A DNA stretch of 35,712 nt from Flavobacteriales bacterium (GTDB lineage Bacteria > Bacteroidota > Bacteroidia > Flavobacteriales_E > Vicingaceae). Position 1 is the first letter of the stretch. Every line of letters begins with the position of its first letter. The DNA is taken from positions 1 to 35,712 of the forward strand of contig CAJPFH010000132.1 in NCBI GenBank assembly GCA_905339165.1, given 5' to 3'. A program made the position numbers and the translations under genes. A model generated the notes under the pieces. It did no database searches. It saw nothing but the letters and a program-made list of their open reading frames with translations, and had not been told where the DNA came from. Shown one piece after another: positions 24,942 to 32,513 of this stretch.

Positions 24942-24981
24942 ACTTCTCGATATGCTCGTACCTTGCTACTCGAAGTGACAG
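24942..24981. repeat. REP-like single unit G (inverted)
   Basis: ACTTCTCGATATGCTCGTACC followed by TTGCTACTCGAAGTGACAG, the inverted form of the unit, 8 bp after the GIY-YIG stop codon. Confidence 0.7.
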
Positions 24982-25000
24982 TTTTTATTTCGATTTGTTT

Positions 25001-25102
25001 GTCCGTTCGAGTAGCGAAGCGTATCAAGAACCGACAAGAGCAGGATTAAAAATGTTCACTTCTCGATACGCTTTTCGTACCTCAAAACACTCGAAGTAAC
25101 AG
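25001..25102. repeat. REP-like repeat pair H (long form)
   Basis: A near copy of unit E in the same orientation, with a 5-bp deletion in its first part (GTAGCGAAGCGTATC) and a few substitutions. It lies 46 bp from the end of cas2. Confidence 0.8.
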
Positions 25103-25147
25103 TTTTATTAAGATTCTGAACTTGATGCGAGAGTGGCAAGCACACGT

Positions 25148-25477
25148 TTAAAATAATTCTAACTGATTAGGAGAATGTAACGATTCTATTTTTTTTGCTC
25201 CCCAAAAATTAATAATGCTCCCGAATTGTTTATCGGTAATACGTAAAATACTAATCTTACCCAAGGGAGGCACAATCTGGTTTATTCTTTTTTCGTGCAC
25301 ATCGGCACTTTCTCCACTGGCACAGTGCCTAATGTAAACCGAAAACTGCATCATTGCAAAGCCATTTTTTAATAAGTTTTTTCTAAATAAAGAGGCATTT
25401 TTTCTATCCTTTTTAGTTTCAGTGGGTAAATCAAAAAAAACAAACAGCCACATAATTCGATAGGCGTTTAGTTCCAT
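25148..25477 (-). CDS. cas2: Cas2
   Basis: A 109-residue protein of the Cas2 ferredoxin-like fold, with the N-terminal strand WLFVFFDLPTET carrying the conserved Asp16 and the FRKNLLKNGFAMMQFSVYIR helix-strand pair. It is the structural core of the Cas1-Cas2 spacer integrase. Its start overlaps the end of cas1 by 10 bp, so both come from one transcript. The gene points toward the array, opposite to cas9. Length and sequence match type II-C Cas2. Confidence 0.95.
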   Translation of the reverse strand: MELNAYRIMWLFVFFDLPTETKKDRKNASLFRKNLLKNGFAMMQFSVYIRHCASGESADVHEKRINQIVPPLGKISILRITDKQFGSIINFWGAKKIESLHSPNQLELF

Positions 25478-26352
25478 AATTTGGGGTAAATTATCTTTTT
25501 ATTTTTTCCTGAAAAGCACTGTTGCAAAGAGTTTGTGGTGGTGCTTAACCCCACCATTAAGGGGCTTTCCTTATTATCGAAATAAACAGTATGAGTTAAA
25601 ATACTCAGCAGTTCGGCTTTTATTTTAGTAGTTAAATAATCTTCGGCATATCGGTTAATAATGTCAATCACTTTGGCATCTACTAAGGGTCTGTATGGTT
25701 CCATAATATCATCGGCCAGGCAAAACGCATTGTATTTATTTCTGTGGTGTATACCTAAGGTATTTAGCAATCCGCTGCCGGAGAGAGCACGGGCTAAGGC
25801 CGCCCTAAGTAAGATGTATCCGTAGTTTAAAAAAAGATTGGGAAAAGCACCGTTTCTTTCTCGTTTAAAATCAAATTCAAAAATATGTTTCCAATAATAT
25901 GCAGCGGCAGCCCCTTCTCTATTATCGCTGTCGCCACTTAGTACTTTAGAAGCATAATACTCCAGCGGAGAGTTGTGCTTATTTAATTTATTTAAAAGGT
26001 GTGCCTGATTTAAAATCTTCGCTTTGATGGTTTGTTGCCAAAGTTGCTTTTTTAATGGCTCCGAAGCATTTATTTGATTTCTGAATAATTCCTGCTGCAA
26101 ATGATGCCCCTCTAAATTAAATAACATGGAAGCCGGCATGTGTTTATCATCGCAAAAAATAACCGATGCATTGTGGTAGATTAACTTATTTAGTGCAGGA
26201 ATAGAAATAAAACTTTCCTGATTTTCTATTACCACAAAACCAATATCTTCTATGGGAACAGTAGCCTCTCTTGTATCTGTTTTAATGTGCAGTTGCTCGT
26301 GTTTAGTAGTAAGAGTGCATTTATTTTCGAAAAACAAGGTGCGTTTTAACAT
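25468..26352 (-). CDS. cas1: Cas1 spacer integrase, type II
   Basis: A 294-residue protein. The N-terminus MLKRTLFF and beta-rich domain are typical of type II Cas1. The catalytic triad is present: Glu146 in DNREGAAA, His202/203 in GIHHRNKYNAF and Glu218 in LADDIMEPYRP. With Cas2 it integrates new spacers. It is first in a cas1-cas2 pair on the minus strand, whereas in the common II-C order both follow cas9 on the same strand. This points to an inversion or a separate origin. No defect is visible, so adaptation may still work. Confidence 0.97.
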   Translation of the reverse strand: MLKRTLFFENKCTLTTKHEQLHIKTDTREATVPIEDIGFVVIENQESFISIPALNKLIYHNASVIFCDDKHMPASMLFNLEGHHLQQELFRNQINASEPLKKQLWQQTIKAKILNQAHLLNKLNKHNSPLEYYASKVLSGDSDNREGAAAAYYWKHIFEFDFKRERNGAFPNLFLNYGYILLRAALARALSGSGLLNTLGIHHRNKYNAFCLADDIMEPYRPLVDAKVIDIINRYAEDYLTTKIKAELLSILTHTVYFDNKESPLMVGLSTTTNSLQQCFSGKNKKIIYPKLWN

Positions 26353-26510
26353 AAAAAAGGAGTTGGTAAACCAATGCTTATACTTATTTTATTTTTGTTA
26401 TGTTACATATCTTTCAATTACAAGGTATTCAATGTAAGGATGAGATGTTGGGAAATTCAGTACAACGCACTATAAATAGAATATTCCTAACTTCGCAATA
26501 AAAAAGAGTA

Positions 26511-26960
26511 ATGAGTTTAACCGATAAAATAAACAATGATATCAAAGCAGCCATGTTGGCTAAAGAAAAGGAAAAGTTGGAAGCCTTGCGTGCCATCAAA
26601 TCGGCTTTGCTTTTGTTAAGCACAGAAAAAGGAGCTTCGGAAAATACGAACGAGGAAGCCGAACTGAAAATGTTGCAAAAATTAGTAAAGCAACGCAAAG
26701 AAGCAGCAGAGATTTTTCGCACACAAGGCAGGGCAGACCTAGCCGATGTAGAAGAATTTCAATCAAAAATAATTGAAGCCTATCTGCCTGCTCAATTAAG
26801 CGAAGAAGAAATAAAAAATGCAGTACAACAAATTATTATGCAAACAGGAGCAGCGTCTGCTGCCGATTTTGGAAAAGTAATGGGTATAGCTGCAAAACAA
26901 CTCGGTGGAAAAGCCGATGGAAAAATGATTTCTGCCGTAGTAAAACAACTCTTAGCCTAA
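26511..26960 (+). CDS. GatB/YqeY domain protein
   Basis: A 149-residue protein of the YqeY family, homologous to the tail domain of GatB: LTDKINNDIKAAMLAKEKEKLEALR at the start, an acidic middle with KLVKQRKEAAEIFRTQGR, then AYLPAQLSEEEI and GKVMGIAAKQLGGKADGKM. A role in tRNA-linked amidation has been proposed for the family, but free-standing members are uncharacterised. A near -7 element (TAACTTCG at 26488) precedes the ATG. Its stop overlaps the start of the next gene by one base (TAATG), so the two are probably translationally coupled. Confidence 0.93.
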   Translation: MSLTDKINNDIKAAMLAKEKEKLEALRAIKSALLLLSTEKGASENTNEEAELKMLQKLVKQRKEAAEIFRTQGRADLADVEEFQSKIIEAYLPAQLSEEEIKNAVQQIIMQTGAASAADFGKVMGIAAKQLGGKADGKMISAVVKQLLA

Positions 26961-27469
26961 TGGTACACATTAGCCAATCGGTAGCCATATTGGTAGACGG
27001 AAACAATATAGAAAAAGGCCTGCATACCCTTACCGGAAAAGCAAATGCCATGCTTAATTTCGATAGCATCATTTCTAAATTAATAGCCAGCCGATCATTA
27101 AACCGCTTGGTTTATTTCAGAGAAGGAGAAAACATTTCATCGAAATTAGCCGACCGTTTGCACGAAAATTATTACGGAACGGTAGTGCCCTGCTATAAGT
27201 CGGCCGATATACCACTTACCATACATGCTACCCAAATTTCCGATAAGGTTGATACCATCATTATATTATCGGGTGATTCGGATTATGTTGAATTGGTGAG
27301 GCACTTACGCTCTCGAGGGGTAAGAGTTGAAATTGCTGCAGTGCAAAACTGCACAGCCTCTGTACTTATAGAAGAAGCAGACCATTACACCCCTATTACC
27401 ATTGATGATTGCTTTATATTTACTTCCCCTCTTCAGAAATCATTTAAAAAGAAGAAACTCAAAAAATAA
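26960..27469 (+). CDS. NYN-domain (PIN-like) putative RNase
   Basis: A 169-residue protein with the NYN/LabA-like fold: VAILVDGNNIEKGL with the first acidic residue, a central DKVDTIIILSGDSDYVELVRHL with the SGDSDY motif, and RGVRVEIAA. These acidic clusters form the metal site of PIN-like RNases. The C-terminus is Lys-rich (KSFKKKKLKK), suited to RNA contact. It is coupled to yqeY by a one-base overlap. Substrate unknown. Confidence 0.9.
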   Translation: MVHISQSVAILVDGNNIEKGLHTLTGKANAMLNFDSIISKLIASRSLNRLVYFREGENISSKLADRLHENYYGTVVPCYKSADIPLTIHATQISDKVDTIIILSGDSDYVELVRHLRSRGVRVEIAAVQNCTASVLIEEADHYTPITIDDCFIFTSPLQKSFKKKKLKK

Positions 27470-27470
27470 T

Positions 27471-27644
27471 TTATCTTTTGTTTTTACGATAATCTCTTCC
27501 TGCCCAAATAAGCATAATTAGAGGCAGTAAGGGTACAAAAATATAGGGTGTAAACTTATCGTTTAAAAGCAATATTACATTCAGTACAGAAAGTAGTAAA
27601 ATGCCCACAAATCCTATTTTTTCTAATGTGCTGTACTTTTCCAT
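27471..27644 (-). CDS. Small two-helix membrane protein, 57 residues
   Basis: An ATG at 27644 opens a 57-codon frame ending in TAA at 27473-27471. The protein begins MEKYSTLEKIGFVGILLLSV, then has a short DKFTPY loop, a second hydrophobic stretch (IFVPLLPLIMLIWAG), and a basic tail RDYRKNKR. Two probable transmembrane helices with both ends inside fit the charge pattern. It is convergent with the NYN gene (one-base gap) and divergent from the dioxygenase gene. No family recognised. It is shorter than many ORF cut-offs but has good protein-like features. Confidence 0.65.
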   Translation of the reverse strand: MEKYSTLEKIGFVGILLLSVLNVILLLNDKFTPYIFVPLLPLIMLIWAGRDYRKNKR

Positions 27645-27727
27645 TGGTTTTATTTTAGCGTATAAAAGTAATTTTTTAAATTCGTTTTTTTTCTCAATTT
27701 AGCCACAAATCATAAAGCAAAAATAAT

Positions 27728-28759
27728 ATGAGTACAAATGGTGTGCACTACAGCGATTATTTACAATTAGATAAAATATTAAATGCCCAACAAACCGAAA
27801 GTGATAAAAAGGGAATAGAGGCACATGATGAAATGTTATTCATCATTATCCACCAAGCCTACGAATTGTGGTTTAAACAAGTAATTTATGAAATAGATTC
27901 CATAGGAACCATTATGTCTAAGCCGGTTAATGATAACAGTCCGGCCATGCAAATGGTAGTACACCGACTGGAAAGAATAAATACCATTTTAAAATTATTA
28001 GTACAGCAAATAGAAGTATTGGGCACTATGACGCCCATGGATTTTTTAGACTTCCGCGATTTGCTTCGCCCGGCTTCCGGTTTTCAAAGTTGGCAGTTTA
28101 AAATTACAGAAGCTAAACTGGGTTTAAAATACGAACAAAGACATGGGCAGGAATATTACATCTCTCAACTACGCGAAGAGCATCGTAACATGATTAAAGA
28201 GGTAGAAAATAGCCACTCTTTATTGGAACTATTAAATAACTGGCTGGAGCGTATGCCCTTTTTTGATGATGCAGAAAATTGGAAAAATTTTAAAACAAAA
28301 TTTCCGGTAAAAAATGATGTACCTATTTTTTGGAGCGAATACATGCAAAGATACTCGCAGAGTTTATCCGAAAATGAAAAAACGAACCTGCAGGGCTTTT
28401 GCGAAACTTTTTTTGCCGAAAATAAAGAACGTTCGCTAAGTGCCAAAGCCTCTCGTTCGGCTTTATTTATTATGCTTTACAGAGCTTACCCTATGCTGTA
28501 TTTACCCTACCGAATTTTAGATAGCCTACTGGAGGTAGATGAATTACTTTCTACCTGGCGTTTCAGACATGTAAATATGGTTCATCGCATGATTGGTACT
28601 CGTACCGGAACAGGCGGTAGTACCGGAAAAGATTATTTGAAAGGAGCATTAGATAAACATTATATTTTTAAGGATATTGCCGGTTTAACCAGCTTTTTAA
28701 TGGAACGGAACAATTTGCCGGACTTAAGTCCGGAATTGGTAAAAAAACTCGGTTACTAA
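27728..28759 (+). CDS. kynA: Tryptophan 2,3-dioxygenase
   Basis: A 343-residue heme dioxygenase that opens the indole ring of L-tryptophan to N-formylkynurenine, the first step of the kynurenine route. Family motifs: HYSDYLQLDKIL, HDEMLFIIIHQAYELWFKQ, RPASGFQSWQF (substrate pocket), LLSTWRFRHVNMVHRMIG with the proximal heme His near residue 281, and the GTGGSTG loop. It is longer than compact bacterial forms (about 280) and similar to those in other Bacteroidota. No other kynurenine genes are nearby. The gene ends 6 bp from the convergent kinase gene. Confidence 0.96.
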   Translation: MSTNGVHYSDYLQLDKILNAQQTESDKKGIEAHDEMLFIIIHQAYELWFKQVIYEIDSIGTIMSKPVNDNSPAMQMVVHRLERINTILKLLVQQIEVLGTMTPMDFLDFRDLLRPASGFQSWQFKITEAKLGLKYEQRHGQEYYISQLREEHRNMIKEVENSHSLLELLNNWLERMPFFDDAENWKNFKTKFPVKNDVPIFWSEYMQRYSQSLSENEKTNLQGFCETFFAENKERSLSAKASRSALFIMLYRAYPMLYLPYRILDSLLEVDELLSTWRFRHVNMVHRMIGTRTGTGGSTGKDYLKGALDKHYIFKDIAGLTSFLMERNNLPDLSPELVKKLGY

Positions 28760-28765
28760 AAAAAA

Positions 28766-29605
28766 TTAGATGCCGGTATGGTATAATACCAATCCTGCAA
28801 TGGGTTTTTCTATTATTTTTCCAATATGTACGTTATTTTTTTCTGCTACGTACTGTAATGTTTCGTGGTGGTAAAAAGCAATAGAACCCACAAAATGCAA
28901 AGGAAATGTGTGGTAGTTAGTGTATTTGCAAATGTAGCGGGTAAAAAAAAGTTGAAAAGCATCTTCTACCAATAACCTGATGTGAGAGTGATTTTTGTGC
29001 TGTAACAGAAAAGGGGCAAAACTTGCCAAATATCTGGAAGGCATGGATTGTTTATATACGCTGTCTAATAGTTGTTCTAAAGAGAAAGGGTAGTTTTTTT
29101 TGAATGCCTCCATTAAATTGTTGGGTAGTTCGTGCTGAAGGTACTGTACCAACAGCATCCTTCCCATGTAGGCACCACTTCCTTCATCGCCCAGTAAATA
29201 ACCTAAAGAAGGAATATTTTCTATTATTTCTTTTCCGTTAAATAAACAAGAATTGGCTCCTGTTCCGAGTATCGCAGCCATTCCTTTTTGATTAAGACAG
29301 GTGGCACGGGCGGCAGCCAATAAATCATGCTCTACCTCTATGTGGGCATTTACAAAGTTTTTTTGTAAAGCATTTTTTACATGTTGCTTTTTAGTTTCGG
29401 TAGAACAACCGGCACCATAAAAAAATAAGGCAGAAATTTTAGTAGCATCAATTTTTTTAGTGAGAACAAATACTTCGTCTGAAATCTGATTTTCGCTTAA
29501 ATGATAAGGGTTTAATCCTTTGGTAATGTGTTGTGAAATTTCTACAGAATTGCTAATTAATCTCCAATCGGTTTTAGTAGAACCACTGTCTGCAATTAAA
29601 ATCAT
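28766..29605 (-). CDS. BadF/BcrA-type ATPase, probable N-acetylglucosamine kinase
   Basis: A 279-residue protein of the sugar kinase/ASKHA fold. The phosphate-1 motif is LIADSGSTKTDWRL, the second motif is AAILGTGANSCLF, and LGYLLGDEGSGAYMGRMLL is typical of the GlcNAc kinase branch. It should phosphorylate N-acetylglucosamine or a related amino sugar, recycled from wall or glycan breakdown. The gene starts 8 bp after the trypsin-like protease and is the last of a tight minus-strand cluster starting with uvrB. Confidence 0.85.
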   Translation of the reverse strand: MILIADSGSTKTDWRLISNSVEISQHITKGLNPYHLSENQISDEVFVLTKKIDATKISALFFYGAGCSTETKKQHVKNALQKNFVNAHIEVEHDLLAAARATCLNQKGMAAILGTGANSCLFNGKEIIENIPSLGYLLGDEGSGAYMGRMLLVQYLQHELPNNLMEAFKKNYPFSLEQLLDSVYKQSMPSRYLASFAPFLLQHKNHSHIRLLVEDAFQLFFTRYICKYTNYHTFPLHFVGSIAFYHHETLQYVAEKNNVHIGKIIEKPIAGLVLYHTGI

Positions 29606-29613
29606 TCGGTTTG

Positions 29614-32076
29614 TTAGTTTTTAATGAGTTTAAATGTTTTGAAAAGATTATTTTTTTTGTTTTGAAGAAAAATGAAATAAACTCCCCAATGTAGATGTGG
29701 TAGTGAAAGAATTATTTTTTCAGAATGAAACGGTTCGGAAAAAACTACTTTTCCTGTTACATCGGTTATTATTATTTCGTTTGCCAAAGCAGCCTCTACA
29801 GTAACATTATGAGTAAAAGGGTTGGGATACACCTTCCAGTGTTGAGTTAGATTTATTTCCGATAAATCATTTGTAGAACCAATGTATACCAATAAAGAAT
29901 CGGTACACCCGTACATTAAATCCGTTACAATTACTTTATATGTACCGGTGGTAAGATTGGTTATATCTTGCGAGGTGTGAGCATTGCTCCATACATAGCT
30001 GTAATTCCCACTTCCTCCCAGTACATTCAAATCGATAGAACCATTATTTAATCCAGGAGATTCGTTTTGTATAAATGCGGTTAGAAACAGGGAGCAAGAA
30101 TCACCAAGGCAAAATAAAAAAGTGTCGGAGGCTGCATTAAAACTAGTATCGAATGAGAGCGTATCAAAAGGAATAGTGTTGGTAATGTAAAACGAGCCGT
30201 TTCCGAAAGCACAGCAATAGCCATCTCCATAGCTATCTTTTAGCACAAACTTAAAGCAGCCCTCATAAAGGCAAATGGAGTGGTTGTATGTTTCGCCTCC
30301 GTTCACATCAGGGTATGGTCCTCCGGTAATAATAGAATTATTTTGCATATCTAAAACTTCCCATAAAGTTTCGGATCCGTAGCTATCGGTGGTTATTTCT
30401 AAATCAATAAAGTGAGAAGTATTATTTATAAAAAAAGTTTTCCTTATGGTATCATTCGGAAAATATAAGTCGGTTCCTCCATTTGGTTTTTTTAGGGCAA
30501 TGGCAAGTTTGTGCAGGCCTTTTGCAGGAGCAGAAAGAGGTAATCCTATTTGTGCCACCTGATAAGGGGGTAAGTTTCCCGCCCAATTTATGTTTGATGT
30601 TGTTCCTCCATCATAGTTAAATTCAACTTCTAAAGAAGTGAGAGTTGTAATGCCGTTGTTTCTGAAATAAACGATGGGTTTTATGGTATCACCACATATT
30701 TTAGAATTTATTCTGCCAATGTAAATAGCAGCCGCATCTAATTGATTCGTGGCCGGGCTTGGACTAAACCCATCAAGGTGTGTGACGCCCGTATTATTGG
30801 GGTCTAACCAATGTTTAAGTTGTTTGAGTGTGTCTGAATTGGTATTCCACGAGTAAGAAAACTTTCCGTAATAATCCATTTCGTTATTATTACAAGAGGC
30901 GTTTCCTCCGTGTAACTGACCAACAATACGATGCAACTGATTAAATAGCGGAGAACCGGAAGAACCCCCTTCGGTAGTACCCGAATTCCAATTGGCAACC
31001 ATCCAGTGGTTATTTCCGGTAGTGTAATATCCGGAGTTGAAGGCCGAATCTTTATCGTGCGATATTTTCATTACATCACCGCTGGGGTGGTGTATTCCTT
31101 TCGATTCCATAGGGGTTTCATCTTTGGCTTCCCATCCGGCATAAAACACATTATATTGCGGGGGAGGTGTTTGCAGCATTTCTAACAAACGAAAATCGGA
31201 GGGAGAATCAAAGGCTCTGATAAAACAACCTTGCAAGGTTTTGTTGGTTGGCCCATCTTGGGAATTGCTGCACGATGAAGACCAGTAGCCAAACATAACA
31301 ATATGATTGGTACTTGTACCGCAATGGTTGGCGGTTAAGATGTACGGCTTTCCGTTTTGTTTTGTATTGTTTACCAATGCTCCGCTGCAGTATCGGCTGT
31401 TGCCCGCAGTAAGTAACATTACTACCGAACGCATTTCGGGTTTCCATAAAATACTATCGCAAATAGCATTTACATTGCAAGGTTCCGAATCGAGGTAACC
31501 TTTTGCTTTATCGTGTAAACTACGGTATCCGTAAACTACTTCAGAAAGTGTAATGTTTCCTTCAAAAGCAGCATTTGCAGGTTCGTAGTATTCTAAAATA
31601 ACACTTTGCCCTTGTGTAAGAGAAGTTGCAAATTGCCCATCGGGGTTATGATTTAATGAGGTAAAGGCTCCAAGTATTTGTTTTTTGTCTGTGGAATATA
31701 AAAAGAATTGGGCATTTTCAGGAACCCGAAACACGGAATAGTTGATATTGATAGAAACCGCATTAGGAGCAATGATTTTTAATTTCCAGATACGGTCTCC
31801 GTTTGGAAGGGTGGTGCAATACCCCAAATTTTTAAGAGAAAAATGCACAGGAATAGGATGCCCGAATCGCCAGGGAATGTCTTTGTGTGAATCAGTGATG
31901 GCATCTTCGGCCAATAAAGAGTCTTTATTTACCGGGTTGATAATATATGTTCCTGTATTTACAAAAACGGTTGCCGAAAAACTTTTGGGCAAACCCGGAG
32001 AGGCAAGTTGAGACTTTAACTCTGTAAAAGTGGCTGTTAAAAAAAGTAAAGAAATGAGATGGAAAATAGCTTTCAT
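29614..32076 (-). CDS. Secreted trypsin-like (lysyl endopeptidase-like) protease, T9SS type A cargo
   Basis: An 820-residue protein. Signal peptide to about LKSQ and a propeptide of about 200 residues. The chymotrypsin-fold domain follows with His251 (TANHCGTS), an Asp in SDFRLLEM and Ser375 (GGSSGSPLF); CSGALVNN and paired cysteines resemble Achromobacter-type lysyl endopeptidases. After an Ig-like region and a CLYEGCFKFVLKDSYGDG segment there is one SprB-type repeat (SIDLNVLGGSGNYSYVWSN) and a type A T9SS sorting domain (WKVYPNPFTHNVTVEAA to FKTFKLIKN). It should act outside the cell on protein. Its ATG overlaps the stop of the preceding lipoprotein gene (ATGA). Confidence 0.9.
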   Translation of the reverse strand: MKAIFHLISLLFLTATFTELKSQLASPGLPKSFSATVFVNTGTYIINPVNKDSLLAEDAITDSHKDIPWRFGHPIPVHFSLKNLGYCTTLPNGDRIWKLKIIAPNAVSININYSVFRVPENAQFFLYSTDKKQILGAFTSLNHNPDGQFATSLTQGQSVILEYYEPANAAFEGNITLSEVVYGYRSLHDKAKGYLDSEPCNVNAICDSILWKPEMRSVVMLLTAGNSRYCSGALVNNTKQNGKPYILTANHCGTSTNHIVMFGYWSSSCSNSQDGPTNKTLQGCFIRAFDSPSDFRLLEMLQTPPPQYNVFYAGWEAKDETPMESKGIHHPSGDVMKISHDKDSAFNSGYYTTGNNHWMVANWNSGTTEGGSSGSPLFNQLHRIVGQLHGGNASCNNNEMDYYGKFSYSWNTNSDTLKQLKHWLDPNNTGVTHLDGFSPSPATNQLDAAAIYIGRINSKICGDTIKPIVYFRNNGITTLTSLEVEFNYDGGTTSNINWAGNLPPYQVAQIGLPLSAPAKGLHKLAIALKKPNGGTDLYFPNDTIRKTFFINNTSHFIDLEITTDSYGSETLWEVLDMQNNSIITGGPYPDVNGGETYNHSICLYEGCFKFVLKDSYGDGYCCAFGNGSFYITNTIPFDTLSFDTSFNAASDTFLFCLGDSCSLFLTAFIQNESPGLNNGSIDLNVLGGSGNYSYVWSNAHTSQDITNLTTGTYKVIVTDLMYGCTDSLLVYIGSTNDLSEINLTQHWKVYPNPFTHNVTVEAALANEIIITDVTGKVVFSEPFHSEKIILSLPHLHWGVYFIFLQNKKNNLFKTFKLIKN

Positions 32077-32513
32077 TTGGGTTCGTATGTTAATTCGTGT
32101 AAATATCCGGCTAAGCTAATACGTAAAGTTTTATTATATCGTTGCTTAAAGGGAGAAATATCAAATTTTAAAAGGTGTTTCACTTTTTTATTACACTTAT
32201 CGGATTTAAAATCGGAGTGTAAATAAAAGGTGGTTAAAGGAGGGAGGCTCTTCGTTAAATCGCCCTTTGTGTAGAGAGAAAAGTTTTGTTTTTCACAGCC
32301 TCCTATGTAGCTAACTTGAATGATTAATTGGTTTTGAAGAATAAAAGAGGTATCAATATGATAAGCCTTTTTTAGTTCAAAAGGACTGAACCTTTTGTCA
32401 ATAATAAGCGATTGCGGAAGATTTTCCTTTATGGTTAGATTTTTTGATGAGTTGCAATGGAGTAAAAAAAGAGAGCAGGGGCAAATCAAAAAGAAAACTC
32501 GTATATTTTTCAT
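32073..32513 (-). CDS. Small putative lipoprotein, function unknown
   Basis: A 146-residue protein with a hydrophobic N-terminus and lipobox-like LLHC (Cys20). The mature part has two cysteines (in GGCEKQ and DKCNKK) that could form a disulfide and a beta-rich build. I do not recognise a family. It overlaps uvrB by 4 bp at its start and the secreted protease by 4 bp at its end, both as ATGA, so the three genes are translationally coupled. Confidence 0.7.
   Translation of the reverse strand: MKNIRVFFLICPCSLFLLHCNSSKNLTIKENLPQSLIIDKRFSPFELKKAYHIDTSFILQNQLIIQVSYIGGCEKQNFSLYTKGDLTKSLPPLTTFYLHSDFKSDKCNKKVKHLLKFDISPFKQRYNKTLRISLAGYLHELTYEPK

Larger units (their letters stand above)
24455..25102. 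mobile_element. Possible REP/GIY-YIG composite element
   Basis: The 648-bp block consists of long repeat E, single unit F, the GIY-YIG gene, single unit G in inverted orientation, and long repeat H. E and H are near-identical over their inner about 75 bp. The nuclease gene sits alone in the centre with its own start and stop. This resembles a small non-autonomous or nuclease-mobilised element, by analogy with REP-associated nucleases; mobility is inferred. Confidence 0.45.

Noticed and set aside
26353-26510. Another tracrRNA or leader near cas1
   Set aside because: I looked for anti-repeat sequence on both strands and found none.
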